53,876 nucleotides of DNA, taken from assembly GCA_905182485.1 (NCBI GenBank), contig CAJJBO010000010.1, positions 1-53,876 of the forward strand, read 5' to 3'. Of the stretch, positions 1 to 10,076 are shown piece by piece (within the stretch, counting starts at the first letter, position 1; every line of letters begins with the position of its first letter). The translations under genes were made by a program, and so were the position numbers. The DNA is from an uncultured Luminiphilus sp. (lineage in GTDB: Bacteria > Pseudomonadota > Gammaproteobacteria > Pseudomonadales > Halieaceae). The notes under the pieces were generated by a model. The model worked only from the letters and a program-made list of their open reading frames with translations, was not told where the DNA came from and ran no database searches.

Positions 1-1062
1 GCATGCCGCAGGCCTGCAGCATTTGCTCCACCGATGCTTGTTCATCCAAAGGCAGGCCCGCATAAATGGCTTGCACTCGTTGTAACAGGTAAAAACGGTA
101 AGGCGAGGCTAAAGCAGTGATCGTTTGCCCTCGCACACTGAACTCGGCCCTGCCCAGCAGAGTTGCCCAGCCGACCCACCGCGGCCGCCCCTGCTTCTGG
201 CTGCTGTTGAGCCAGCCAGTCATTAATCACCCCAGCAGCAGCACGAGTCTCGGGCACAAAGTCTTCCGCCACTGCGCGCAGAACCGCCATCAGCGTTTCC
301 GGTACCTCATCGTTGTTCAAAAAATCGGTGCCCGGCGTAAAAAACTCCGGCACGTCCTGGTCTGGGACGGTTCATCCGTTCAACCCACCGGTACACCCGC
401 GGGGCACGCTGCTGCATCAATGACGCCGGATAAGGATCTCTTCCCAAATGCGCATACAGGGGTGCGAGCAATCCGTAATCGCCAACACAGGGTTTCCAGC
501 CCAACAGGTAGGGGTACTGTTCAAAGTGTGCATTGAAGGCATCGAGGTACTCTGTATAAAGCGCCTCTACCAAAGGCTGAGATTCCTCAGTGACGCCAAA
601 CACGGCTGTGACATGACGCATTCGGTTCATCATATGCTCGGTTTTTTCGGCGCGCTCTGGTGTATCTCGCTGTGCGTGCAAAAAGTGATGCTGCACAAAA
701 TGAAGGTTGTCTTCCGGGAAATTCCAGCGATAGTGCATCGCCGGCCTCAGCAGCCCATCGTGACCAATCACGTCAAACAGCGCGCTGATAATCTGCTGGC
801 AGGCCCCCTGTGGTTGGCTCGGCCGGCCGTTGGTCGATTCAAAGTGCTCAATGATCGCAGCGCCGTCCCGAATGACCTCTCCTGCGGGAGTGACTAGCGT
901 CGGTATTGTCGCGAGCTTGGCCTTGGGTAACACCTCAGCCTTAAAACTTTCATGGCCGGTAGACCGTTCCTGAAAAGCAATACGCTGCTTAATGAGATAA
1001 GCGCGAGCCCGACCTGAATAGAGTGAATGGGACAGGGCATACAAACGATGCAGATCGGTCAT
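1..1062 (-). CDS. Glutathione S-transferase family protein (3' partial, frameshifted)
   Basis: Reads leftward from ATG at 1062 and runs off the left edge. The N-terminal thioredoxin-like GST domain (residues ~5-75) begins LYALSHSLYSGRARAYL and contains the cis-Pro segment ATIPTLV, followed by a helical C-terminal domain. The long ORF stops making sense after VERMNRP (near 370). The GST-like sequence continues in a second frame (DVPEFFTPGTDFL) and then a third frame (SVRGQTITALASPYRFYLL, ~40-150) up to the edge, so there are at least two indels. The ATG overlaps the stop of the sulfatase upstream (ATGA), which suggests translational coupling in one minus-strand operon. At about 350 residues it is longer than classical GSTs (~200-220). 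The substrate cannot be told from sequence. Confidence 0.75.
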
Positions 1063-2883
1063 CTCAAAACGTCCTTTTTCATTCGATACGCCACATAAAA
1101 GGGCAGCAACAACAGCAGGGTCAGTAGGAAGATAAGGATTTGCTCCCCCGACTTTTTGTGAAGCGTGTTGAGGAACAACTGCTTCATCTGTGTGTAACCA
1201 TCCGGAAGCGGCAAAACACCATTCTCTTCCTGATATTGCTGATAGCGGGACAGCATGCGCTGAAAGAGGGCCGGCTGTGTAGCGGCTAAATCCACCGTTT
1301 CACCGGGGTCTTCAACAATATTGAAAAGACGCCACTGCCCATCGCCCAGCGGCGCCTGATTGACCACCACCTTGTAATCCCCTTGGAACAAAGCCCCGTG
1401 CCCCGTTAACTCATATCCTACGGCGTCGTCCTCGCCGTAGACGCGCTCAACCTCCCCCCTCAATAGCGGCGTCAGGTCACGACCAATCAGCGGCAGTACC
1501 GGTCGCCCCGCATAGCGATCGGCAGCGCAGTGCCGGATAGGGCAAGAATGGTGGGGGTAATGTCGGTGGCCCAGGCAAACGCGCGGTTCAGCTCACCCGG
1601 CTGTCGTAGGATCGCTAATATCATAGACACGCATGCCTCCCTCACCGGCATAAAATTTGTAGTGCGAGAGCGGACTGGCTGAGGCGCTGGCGAAGCTCGG
1701 GCCTATCGTATTAAAGCTGCCCTTCAGGCCCAAGCGATCATAATCTGAGTCGTAACCCAGCTGACGAGGACCCGATAGTTTGGGCAAAGGCCATCTGATC
1801 AGCAGCGCCACTCGCCTCACTGCCGTTATCCGAGGTGAAAATAAAGATGGTATTGATTTATCTGACCCTGTGACTTGAGATACGCCACCAGACGACCGAT
1901 GTGAAAATCCATGGCTTCGATCATGCCCGCATAGACCGCCATACCTTTGCTCTCAAATGCTTGCGTCTGCTCATCCAGCGCATTCCAGTCATCAGTCGTC
2001 GACATATCCACCATCGCGGTATCCGGCGGCACGATGCCCAGCTGCACCGCTGCTAAGCCGCCGCTGATGACGCAGCGACGTCCCATCCCGCGTCGTACAC
2101 CCCTTGATATTTATCGATATAGGCCTGCGGCGCCTGCACGGGCATATGCACCGCCTGAAAAGGCAGATAAGCAAAAAACGGTTTGCCGTCTTCACGGTTG
2201 CTATCGATGAACTCAATGGTCTTATCAACGAGAAACCGTGAAGAGTAAAAGTCCTCCGCATAGAAGTGAAGCGCTCGCCGTCGGCGAACCAGTTCGCCCG
2301 ATCGTATAGCTGGGAGGATAAGTACGCTGCTCCCAGTTATCCGCCCCGGTATCCGCCATAGCAATAGTGCGGTCAAATCCCCGGCGACTGGGTCGTTTAT
2401 CCCGACTCGACCCCAAATGCCATTTACCTGCCATATAGGTGTGGTAACCAGTTCCCCTCTAACAGGCTCAGCCACGGTCACTACGTTATCACCCAACTCG
2501 CCCTGATACTGAGCATGTACTCGTTGCTCGGGCGCCAGTAGCTCTGGAATGTTCGAAACACCCGCCGCGTGGCTATCCACACCAGTGAGTAGCATCGCTC
2601 GAGCTGGCGCGCAGTTGGCGGCGGTATGGTAGTTCGTGAACCGCACCCCTTGCTCAGCCAAGGCAGACAGCGCAGGGGTGCTGACCTCGCCGCCATAGGA
2701 GGCAATGTCGGTATACCCCAAGTCGTCTGCGAGAATAAAAACGATATTGGGGCGTGAAGCGACAGTCGATAGCACATCGCTAGCCCCCTCAGCTTCGTCG
2801 TTTGCCTGCACCGCGGCAGTGGACAAGCTGAACGAGATCGCAGTCGCTAGACCCCACCCACAGAGGCGAACAATGTTCACCAA
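1059..2883 (-). pseudogene. Sulfatase (arylsulfatase-like), exported, interrupted by many indels
   Basis: Formylglycine-dependent sulfatase. It starts at TTG 2883, one base after the stop of the upstream small membrane gene, with a Sec-type signal peptide. The mature part opens RPNIVFILADDLGYTD, giving the metal-binding Asp pair, and carries the CxPxR maturation motif as NCAPARAMLLTG, then MAGKWHLG. The reading frame breaks repeatedly: two indels near 2440-2470, others near 2318, 2268, 2075, 1850, 1755 and below 1600. The homologous sequence can still be followed across frames, including TSDNGSEASGAADQM and the tail WRLFNIVEDPGET. The C-terminus (1059-1463) ends in a hydrophobic helix with a basic end (IFLLTLLLLLPFYVAYRMKKD), so the enzyme is probably membrane-anchored. 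It is either a decayed gene or, given the same error type in core genes, heavily mis-sequenced. Substrate unknown. Confidence 0.8.
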
Positions 2884-2884
2884 C

Positions 2885-3151
2885 TCAAGCCTCGTTGGCC
2901 AGCCGGCGCGCGGCTATGAGCAAAATGATCGACACGATCACCTCAGGCGCAATGAGGTCCAAGGCCAATGCGGCATCGTGCACCAACCAGGCGACAATCC
3001 GCCCAATGGCCGTGAACGAGAGCAACATGATCGGTGGGTAATACCAACTGCGACGCCCACTGATGAGTGCTATTAACAGGCAACTCGCCAGTGTCAAAAA
3101 GAAGGCAGACATATCACCCACCTGAGAACTCAAGCCCACACCTTGGTCCAA
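2885..3151 (-). CDS. Small integral membrane protein, DUF4345-like
   Basis: Encodes 88 residues with three hydrophobic segments (about 15-30, 38-56, 66-80) and the segment FTAIGRIVAWLVHDAALALDL, which resembles the DUF4345 family. Those proteins are usually around 120 residues with four helices, so the N-terminus may be missing. Sequence in the same frame reads a little further upstream to a stop near 3170, which could be another indel. The stop lies directly before the TTG start of the sulfatase, so the two are co-transcribed. No function is known for the family and I assign none. Confidence 0.55.
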   Translation of the reverse strand: MDQGVGLSSQVGDMSAFFLTLASCLLIALISGRRSWYYPPIMLLSFTAIGRIVAWLVHDAALALDLIAPEVIVSIILLIAARRLANEA

Positions 3152-3311
3152 GGTCAGACCTATCGTAGGGGCACGCTAGGTTGCAGACAGCCATTTCGCA
3201 ACTCCGTTACTTGTAATCAGGCGGTAAGACCGATCATGGCCAGGACTGTTATTGATCGCTATTCGCTTGCTTCCCTTAGATCTGGGACGCGATTCACTCG
3301 TACATGCCGCC

Positions 3312-4178
3312 TTAATATTCAGTGGACTTGCTGGCCACCAACTCGCAGCATGCTATGCGCCGTCTCTCAGGCCGGAGTTCTGATTCTGCCCCGTGACAAA
3401 ACGCTTCTTCATCGTCAACCACAACGAGGGTCGCAAGGAAGTCCATGAACCTGGTGTTGCTTTCAAAAATAACCCCGGCTTTTCGCAGCTCTGTCTCTGG
3501 GTGCTGGGGAGTAATTTCTATTATGCCCAGCTCCTTAATCTGTTTGTCAGTTACACCGGTCATACGCCGACCGGCGATCAATGGCTTACCGTCACGGTCT
3601 TTTGCATTAATGAGGCCCAATACGCCGTGGCAAACGCCACCAATAACCGGTTCGTTGCTGGCGTAGTATGCTTCACTGACCTTCTCGGCCAATACGGGTG
3701 AATTGCGCCAGGTCATAGGCCGCACCCCAGCCACCCGAGAGGAATACGATATCGTACTGGCCGATGTCGACGCCGGCGATAGGGATAGCGTTTTTCACTT
3801 TCGCCTGCGCCAGCGTGTCGTTGAGGTAACGCTCGTCTTCCGGCGATTTGACCATAAACCGCAAAGTTTGAGGATCAATAGGAATTTCGCCGCCGCGAAT
3901 ACTGGCGAGATCCACGTCCATGCCGCCGTCAAGGAAGGTGTAGTAAGGGTGGGTCAGCTCAGAAGCCATCACACCAGTTGCCTCCCCCTCGGTTTCACCC
4001 GGCGCCGCCAGCACGTCGTGACTGGTCGTAATAATGAGGGCGCGCTTGCCCGCTAAGGATACCGTGGGTCCGCTGTAGGTCGGATGCAGCCCCGCCTTAT
4101 GCAAAATGGTCGGGAGCGACAGGAGTACTACGCCGCCTAAGGCGACGAGGATAAACCACCAGCGAGTAATTTTTTCAT
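3312..4178 (-). CDS. DJ-1/PfpI family protein with N-terminal membrane anchor (frameshifted)
   Basis: Class I glutamine amidotransferase-like fold of the DJ-1/PfpI/Hsp31 group. Visible elements are KRALIITTSHD at the first strand, DIVFLSGGWGAAYDL, and the nucleophile elbow GGVCHGVLGL with its Cys. The start at ATG 4178 has GGAGA upstream, and the start frame dies after 13 codons. Restoring one A in the A6 run just after the ATG gives MKKITRWWFILVALGG, a membrane-spanning helix that runs straight into the domain. A second break lies near 3680-3720. The C-terminus becomes VTGQNQNSG, the usual end of this family, only in another frame near 3350. There are therefore at least three indels, and the true stop may be the TGA at 3319. 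Family members include glyoxalases, chaperones and proteases; which one this is cannot be decided. Confidence 0.72.
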
Positions 4179-4674
4179 GGGCTGTCTCCAGTTATCTTTC
4201 AGGGTCTGATTAATCGGCGCCAGACCGAATATTATGTCATAAATAATGCCATAATAAGCAGGATGCTTCAAGTCGCTCATCGACGGTATCCCTCGGCACG
4301 AAGCAGCTCTCCAGTCAGCGCGCCAGAAAATGGTAAAGCGCCGCGGACTTGGCACGTGAATGGGCCGCAAAACCGGTCTATGCAGTACTCGCCTAGCTCG
4401 CAAAAGCAGTGACAGGGGTGCCGCCAACGACACCGATCGGAGCTTGCAAGCCAATCTGCGAGCCAAGCAGGACACGGACTGATAGGCGATGACCGAGTCA
4501 CAGGCTGCGGCTGGTTTTTATGGAGCGGTGCGTAGTCTTTATGCAGAGTCAGTGATTTTTTATGGAAAGGCGCTAAGCGATTGTGAAGCGAAGTGAATCA
4601 TTGTTTCAGCCAGTATGGACGCCAAGTTGGCAGCAACGCTCATCTCTCACCGAATGTGTCACGTCGGCCTGTTG
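4179..4674. other. Non-coding gap, no gene recognised
   Basis: Roughly 500 bases between the TetR gene and the DJ-1/PfpI gene, both on the minus strand. Minus-strand open frames occur at 4137-4501, but their compositions (many Arg, Cys, Trp) look like random translation and match no family I know. Two similar A/T-rich pieces (around 4515 and 4553, TTTTTATGGA) repeat about 40 bases apart. I see no clear promoter, terminator or RNA gene. Confidence 0.4.
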
Positions 4675-5275
4675 TCAATCCGCAGAGATCACGTTTTTTA
4701 GCAACGTCCTAAGGAGGTTAACACTGGCCGTCTTACTGAGCCCTTGATGGGAACGCAATCTGTCCCACATTTCGAAGGACGTGATTGCGTCGATCGACTC
4801 ACGTGTCTCATCGGGCAGAGAGTGCAATTCAGGCAACAGGTTATCTAAGTCCTTGCGCAAGCCGCGCTGGTTGCGCGCATAATTGTCGCGCAATGTCTGA
4901 TAACGCCACAGTTGGGCGCGAGTGCCCTGTGTAATATTCGTCACGCTCTCGAAGGCGTCGGCGCGGCGCCTCACCATGCCATCAATGCGCTCCTCCAAGT
5001 GTGCCGCTACGATCACCGCCGATGAAGAGCGCCTCATAAGAGTCACGAATATGATCGTCGATGGCCTTAAATAGCGACTCCATATCCTCGAAATGGCGAA
5101 AAAAAGAGCGAATGCCAACACCAGCACGATCAGCGATCTGTTGGGCGGTAGGAACTAAAACGCCCTCCTCCTGCAACACCAGCACAGCGTCAACGAAGGC
5201 CAGCCGACTTCGCTCGCTGCGAAGCCGGCGTCCATCGACTCTGCCCTCGCTGTCCGGCTTCAAAAAATCGCTCAT
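4675..5275 (-). CDS. TetR/AcrR family transcriptional regulator (frameshifted)
   Basis: The N-terminal helix-turn-helix domain is clear: RSERSRLAFVDAVLVLQEEGV, then TAQQIADRAGVGIRSFFRHFEDMESLF (residues ~20-75), the usual TetR recognition-helix layout with RSFFRHF in place of YRHF. Near 5003 the frame shifts by one base. Removing one G reads RSAHLEERIDGMVRRRADAF and continues through the helical ligand-binding domain to the stop at 4675. The rebuilt product is about 200 residues, normal for the family. It could control the DJ-1/PfpI gene downstream or the divergent side, but no inverted-repeat operator is obvious upstream of 5275. Ligand unknown. Confidence 0.8.
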
Positions 5276-5475
5276 ACAGTGTAATGACCTGATCTAGTGT
5301 TATTCAGCATCAATTGTCATGCCTCGCTATTCTGGTGAAACGACAAGATGGTGGAGCCGTCTCAAGCCAATGGCGTCTCCCCACCATCGCGGCTTGCACC
5401 TTATTACTACGGTTCCTTTTACTAGCTGGTTTCTTCTTAATAGAGCGCCAACCAATGAAGAGCAGTCTATCAGCG

Positions 5476-5772
5476 TTAGCCTAGCAACGCTTCGAACGCC
5501 TCTATCTCCGGCGCACCTGCAACCGATCCGCCCAGCACGTCATTGGCCGCAAGAAAATAATCTGATTTTCGATGTGCCTCAAGCGCTTCTGAATCCGTGT
5601 ACTGTTCCATCACAATGTAAAGTTGTGGGTCGGTTTGGCTGCGATTTAATGCCTAAAATATGTTCCCCGGTTCATTGGCCCTCACTTTTGCAGCAGCTCT
5701 AAAAAAGCCTTTTCAAAGGCCTCATTCTTACCCTCCTGAACCATAATTTTGGCTAGTAACCCAATCGGTCAT
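5476..5772 (-). pseudogene. Antibiotic-biosynthesis-monooxygenase (ABM) fold protein, frames broken
   Basis: No long open frame exists here, but the minus strand spells an ABM/YgiN-type dimeric ferredoxin-like protein once frames are joined. ATG 5772 (GGAG upstream) reads MTDWVT. A shift gives KIMVQEGKNEAFEKAFLELL, a second shift at an A4 run (~5695) gives KVRANEPGNIF, and an in-frame TAG is followed by ALNRSQTDPQLYIVMEQYTD and EAHRKSDYFLAAN, ending at TAA 5476. The EQY/Hx6-FxAAN pattern is typical of quinol monooxygenase-like ABM proteins of about 95-100 residues. It has at least two indels and one stop. Given errors elsewhere it may be intact in the organism. Substrate unknown. Confidence 0.65.
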
Positions 5773-6022
5773 TACTCGTTCTCCACATCATAAAATCATG
5801 GTAAGCGCGCCTACTTTTAACCCTAACAACCTATTGCTCTGAGCAGGCAACAGGCTTGTGCTAACACCGGCAGATCCGCAGGGCGCACCATGTAGTTATT
5901 ACCTGAGTCAGCCTACTGAGCGGGTCCATTTTGAACAGAAGTTCCAGCAACCATCCGGTCATCCATTTGGTGACGGCGATGCTCAGTGAGTGACGTCATG
6001 TCATCGCGTTAGTAGCGGAACG

Positions 6023-8300
6023 CTATTCCTGCTTTGCCAAGATCTCAGCAACAGCCAATGCGCTGACATTATAAATCGCACGCGGTGTCGCTGAGTTCAC
6101 CATAATATGCGCCGGTCGTTTGAGTCCGGACATATAAGGGCCAATCAGTAGACCATTCGCCGTCTGCCGGAGCAGTCCCAGCGCAATATTGGCGGCATCA
6201 AGACCGGGGAACACCAGCAGATTGGCCTTCCCTCGAAGTTGGCTGTCACCATAAATGGTGTCTCGGTAGGCCGAGTCCAACGCCGTCAACGAATGCATCT
6301 CGCCATCTATTTCCACATCAGGCAACTTAGCTCTGAGAATTTCGCTGGCTTGGCGCATTTTTCTAGCGGAGGGCGCATTAGAAGACCCAAAGTTGGAGTG
6401 TGATAACAGCGCCACACGAGGCGTGATGCCGAAATGCCTGCACTTGCTCTATGCCCAGCAGCGTTTTGGAGACAATTTGTTCAACGCTTGGGTCTAAGTC
6501 GATAAAACAATCTGTCAAAAACAGGGGGCCGTCATCAAATAGTAGGGTCGTTAATGTTGATGCACGAACGTCGTTACCCTCTGTCCCAATCACCGATCGC
6601 AAGGTCTCGAAATGATCCGCGAATCGACCCACCTTGCCGCAAATCATTCCGTCTGCATCACCATTACGCAACGCCATAGCTGCAATCATCGTGCTATCGG
6701 TTCTCAGCAGCACACTGCTGCCCTCTACCGATACACCGCCGCGTCCCGCAATGCTATGAAAGTCTCGTGAGTACTCGTCGTACTTGTCATAACTGCGCGG
6801 ATTGATGACGTCGACATCTTCGCCCAGCTTGATTCTCAATCCCAAGGCGTCGATCACTTCGTTTATCGCGTCGGGACGGCCCACTAGCATGGGACGCGCA
6901 ATGGCCTCATCCACTACCGTTTGCACTGCACGCAACACGATCTCGTTTTCAGCGTCTGAATAGACGAGTTTCAAACCACTGTTAGTCGCCGCATTCACAA
7001 CTGGCTGCATAAACATACCCGAGCGCGTGACGTGCTTGCTGAGGCTTCGTCGATAGGCGTCAAGATCCTCGATGGGGCGGCTCGCCACACCACTTTTCAT
7101 CGCCGCCTCAACGACAGCGACTGGCACCCGCTCGAAGAGGCGCGGATCAAAGGGCTTAGGAATGATGTAGTCCGGGCCAAACTTAAGTGACTGACCGTCG
7201 TAAGCCTGCGCCACCTCTTCCGAGGCCTCTTGTTGGGCGAGATCGACCAGACCATACGCACAGGCAATTTTCATTTCGTCGTTAATTGTGGTCGCACCGC
7301 AGTCGAGCGCGCCGCGAAAAAGGAAGGGGAAACACAGTACGTTGTTGACCTGATTCGGGAAATCCGATCGACCCGTGCCAATAATGGCGTCCGGACGCGC
7401 CTCGCGCGTTAGGTCGGGGTGAATCTCAGGATTGGGGTTTGCCATTGCCAGAATCAGCGGGTTGGGCGCCATCCCTCTTACCATATCCTGCGTCACACAG
7501 TCGGCAGTGGACAGGCCGAAGAAAATATCAGCACCGACCATGGCTTCTGCAAGCGTGCGCTTGTCGGTCTTCCTAGCGTAGCGCTCCTTGAACTCGTTCA
7601 TACCTTCTTCACGCCCCTCATAAATGAGGCCCTTGCTATCACACATCATCACATTTTCGCGTTTGAGCCCCAGGCTCACAATCAGATCTGCGCAAGACAT
7701 GCTGGCCGATCCTGCACCAGAGATCACGAGCTTAACTTCTTCCATTTTTTTCCCCGTGAGCTTTAGCCACGAGATCACAGCCGCTGTCGACACCACGGCG
7801 GTGCCATGCTGATCGTCATGAAAGACCGGGATATTCATGCGCTCACGAAGCTGACGCTCAACATAGAAGCATTCAGGTGCTTTGATGTCTTCAAGTACGA
7901 TGCCGCCGAAGGTGGGTTCGAGTGCGGCGATAATATTGACCAGCTTCTCGGGGTCTCTCTCTTCGATTTCTAAATCGAACGTATCGATGTCCGAGAACTT
8001 CTTCATCAGAACGGCTTTACCTTCCATCACCGGTTTGGACGCAAGCGCTCCGATGGCCCCTAGGCCCAGAACAGCAGTGCCATTGGTGATGACAGCGACG
8101 AGATTGCCGCGGGCGGTCACCTGCGATGCGTTTAACGGATCTTCGACAATGTACTCGCAAGCGTGGGCAACACCAGGTGAATAGGCCATAGATAGATCCG
8201 CCTGCGTTTCAAGCGGCGTGGTGGCTCTTACCTCCAGCTTTCCTGGTTTCCCCTCAATATGGTACTTGAGGGATTCCTCCTTAAAGGTGGGCTTCTCCAT
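6023..8300 (-). CDS. maeB: NADP-dependent malic enzyme, MaeB type (malic enzyme–phosphotransacetylase fusion)
   Basis: Catalyses oxidative decarboxylation of malate to pyruvate with NADP. The first ~420 residues are the malic enzyme half ([22 protein letters not shown]-type motif as [16 protein letters not shown], nucleotide loop VISGAGSAS). The second half is the phosphotransacetylase-like domain found in MaeB, thought to be regulatory (acetyl-CoA) rather than catalytic. Total is about 758 residues, the usual MaeB length. One extra T near 6430 (TTT for TT in the codons of QAFGITPRV) shifts the frame. The last 130 residues (6023-6415) are in another frame and complete the phosphotransacetylase domain. 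ATG 8300 starts [14 protein letters not shown], as in homologues. It is transcribed alone, away from the carboxymuconolactone-decarboxylase-like gene. Confidence 0.93.
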
Positions 8301-8817
8301 CCGAGACTCCGAGTTGTCAGTCAGTTATCGCGTCTTCTTCATCATGATCCAATTAATCTTCTAGAAGACGTCCCCGCAGCCCGCTATGGCCGCGAATCAA
8401 AACGAGACAAGTGAAACATGAATCAGCGCGTCAAATAATGAAAGTTTTACAGTCTGTGACATTGTTATGGTTAATCTTACGTCTCAGGTACCGTATTGGT
8501 TGTCGGTTGCGGTTGGCGGTTGTCGGTTGTCGGTTGTCGGTTTTCAGTCGAGGCTTTTTACCAACCAACATTGGTAGGAATCGCATCCGGTTTTGAACGG
8601 ACGGATTTCGACGATCCCGCAAACACTGTAAATGGAGTCCGCAACAAACCATTGCAGTCAATCGGTGCGCTCTAAACCAATGGACAGTAAAAAAGCGCCT
8701 CACATGAAAACCAATCGGTGGGCGAGAAGGCAGTCATCTGATGGCCCTCATGCGACTCACCACTCTATGATGGCAGTGTTCGATAGGCGGTCACCAACCA
8801 TAACAGGGAGCTTTATC
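8301..8817. other. Intergenic region between maeB and the CMD-like gene
   Basis: About 520 bases between divergent genes. It must hold the maeB promoter (left side) and the promoter of the plus-strand gene at 8818. The only structure I can point to is the heptamer tandem repeat at 8498-8545. The open frames on either strand here are low-complexity by-products of that repeat. Confidence 0.5.
8498..8545. repeat. Heptamer tandem repeat (GGTTGTC)n
   Basis: Seven head-to-tail units of GGTTGTC or close variants (GGTTGTC, GGTTGC, GGTTGGC, GGTTGTC x3, GGTTTTC) fill this stretch. One unit is a base short. It sits midway between divergent genes, roughly 200 bases from the maeB start and 270 from the next gene. 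Tandem heptamers of this sort expand and contract by slippage. I cannot tell whether it has a regulatory role. Confidence 0.85.
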
Positions 8818-9526
8818 ATGTCGACAAACACCGCGTTGAAAGACTTAGAGGCTGTGCGCGACAAAAGGGGCTATCTACTCCCACATCACGGGTTGTTAGC
8901 CCTTTCCGCACCGAATCTGCTAGCAGCACTACGATCAACTTTATTCCTCGCTCACGCTCACAGATCGATACCTCGATCGACATGATCATGAATTCGTTTG
9001 GTTGGGGGTATTAATGAGTACCCAAGAAGCCCTCGGTACACACCACGTGCAGCGCTTCCTCAACGCAGGGGGCACCGCTGATGAAGTCGGTAGCGCAGCG
9101 GCAATTACCGCCATCGCCAATGGCAGTCGCCATCATCTTTTTATCGAGGATCACTGGACGCCCCACCTGCCGGACGTCAATGCTCAACACCAGTACCTCT
9201 CGCTGTTCAACAAGATGACACCCGATATCTCAGCACCCCTTGCCCACATCACTGCCTGTGCGGTGCATACCTGCGTCGGCAATTGGCGAGCATTGGACTG
9301 GCAAATACGCGCGGCCTACGCCGCCGGCACCGAGGAGATTTTATTAGCAGAGGCGCTGTCGCTTGCGATGTTTCCAGGCAGTGTTCCACACTACGTTCGT
9401 GCGGCAGACGTGTGGCGGCAGCTGATCCTCAGCAAAGCCGTCGAGGCCTCCGAACCCTTTCAGCAATGGGCCTCACTGGGCGGTCAAGGCGGGTTCGATG
9501 AAGCATCCCTTATGAAGCAGCCTTAA
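8818..9526 (+). CDS. Carboxymuconolactone decarboxylase (AhpD-like) family protein, frameshifted
   Basis: ATG 8818 follows GGGAG at a good distance and reads MSTNTALKDLEAVRDKRGYL, the family's usual opening. Near 8933 the frame is lost. The next frame gives HYDQLYSSLTLTDRYLDRHD, EFVWLGVLMSTQEALGTHH and then two all-helical repeats to the stop at 9526. About 235 residues when joined, which fits two-domain members. The CxxC redox pair of true AhpD proteins is absent: the place where it could sit reads TACAVHTCVGNW with widely spaced cysteines. Peroxidase activity is therefore doubtful and the substrate unknown. An ABM-fold gene follows 103 bases downstream on the same strand, probably in the same operon. 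Confidence 0.75.
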
Positions 9527-9629
9527 TGTTTGACGTTAGGGCTCACAAATACGCTCGTTATCAAGCCCTGAATAGATCGTCGAAACATGATAAAACTGCA
9601 GCTCTAATTTGAGGTAAGGAGCCGTCAGT

Positions 9630-9981
9630 ATGTCGCGAGTCGTTGTGTCCGGGGTCGTTGAATTTCCTCCTGAAGCGCGGGAAGACGCGTTGGTCAAAGC
9701 TAAGGCGCTTATTGAAGGGGCTTACACAGAGAAAGGGTTGCCTTCACTATCACTGGACTGCAGACCTCAACCATCCCGGGCGGGTCATCGTGTTTGAGGA
9801 ATGGGATTCGGGCGCGGATCTCGACGCACACCTCAAAGGTGACTGGTATCGCGACATGTTCGCGCACCTCTCTCAGTACACTATTTTGAGCGCCGATATC
9901 AGCAAATACAGAGTCACACTCAAAGAACTGGTCTATGGCGACGACGGCATTGCCAGCGGCTACTTTTCCGACGAAAAATAA
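9630..9981 (+). CDS. ABM-fold monooxygenase family protein (frameshifted)
   Basis: ATG 9630 lies behind GAGGTAAGGAG and encodes MSRVVVSGVVEFPPEAREDAL, the first strand and helix of an antibiotic-biosynthesis-monooxygenase fold. At ~9736 one extra G in GGG shifts the frame. Removing it gives EKGCLHYHWTADLNHPGR, VIVFEEWDSGADLDAHLKGD and the terminal strand, ending at 9981 (about 117 residues). The CLHYHW and EEW...DAHL patterns are the family signature. Cofactor-independent oxidation of quinols or polyketides is known for relatives; the substrate here is unknown. It is the second ABM gene within 4 kb. Confidence 0.78.
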
Positions 9982-10076
9982 ACCTCTTCAGCTGGCTCCG
10001 GCAGTGCACATAAACGCAATGCCTGTAATGATGAAATGACGCTCCGCCTGCAGATCAGGCATCAGTGACCCTTGAA

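Noticed and set aside
448-897. 149-codon plus-strand open frame at the left end
   Set aside because: It lies antisense to the clearly recognisable GST coding frame.
4137-4501. Open frames on the minus strand between the TetR and PfpI genes
   Set aside because: Composition is unlike protein (Arg/Cys/Trp rich), there is no family similarity, and the two frames overlap each other. Treated as chance.
5319-5702. 127-codon plus-strand open frame
   Set aside because: It is antisense to the broken ABM gene, has no similarity and starts without a ribosome site.
8431-8703. Minus-strand open frame containing repeated TDNRQP-type residues
   Set aside because: The repeated residues are just translation of the GGTTGTC array; the rest has no similarity.
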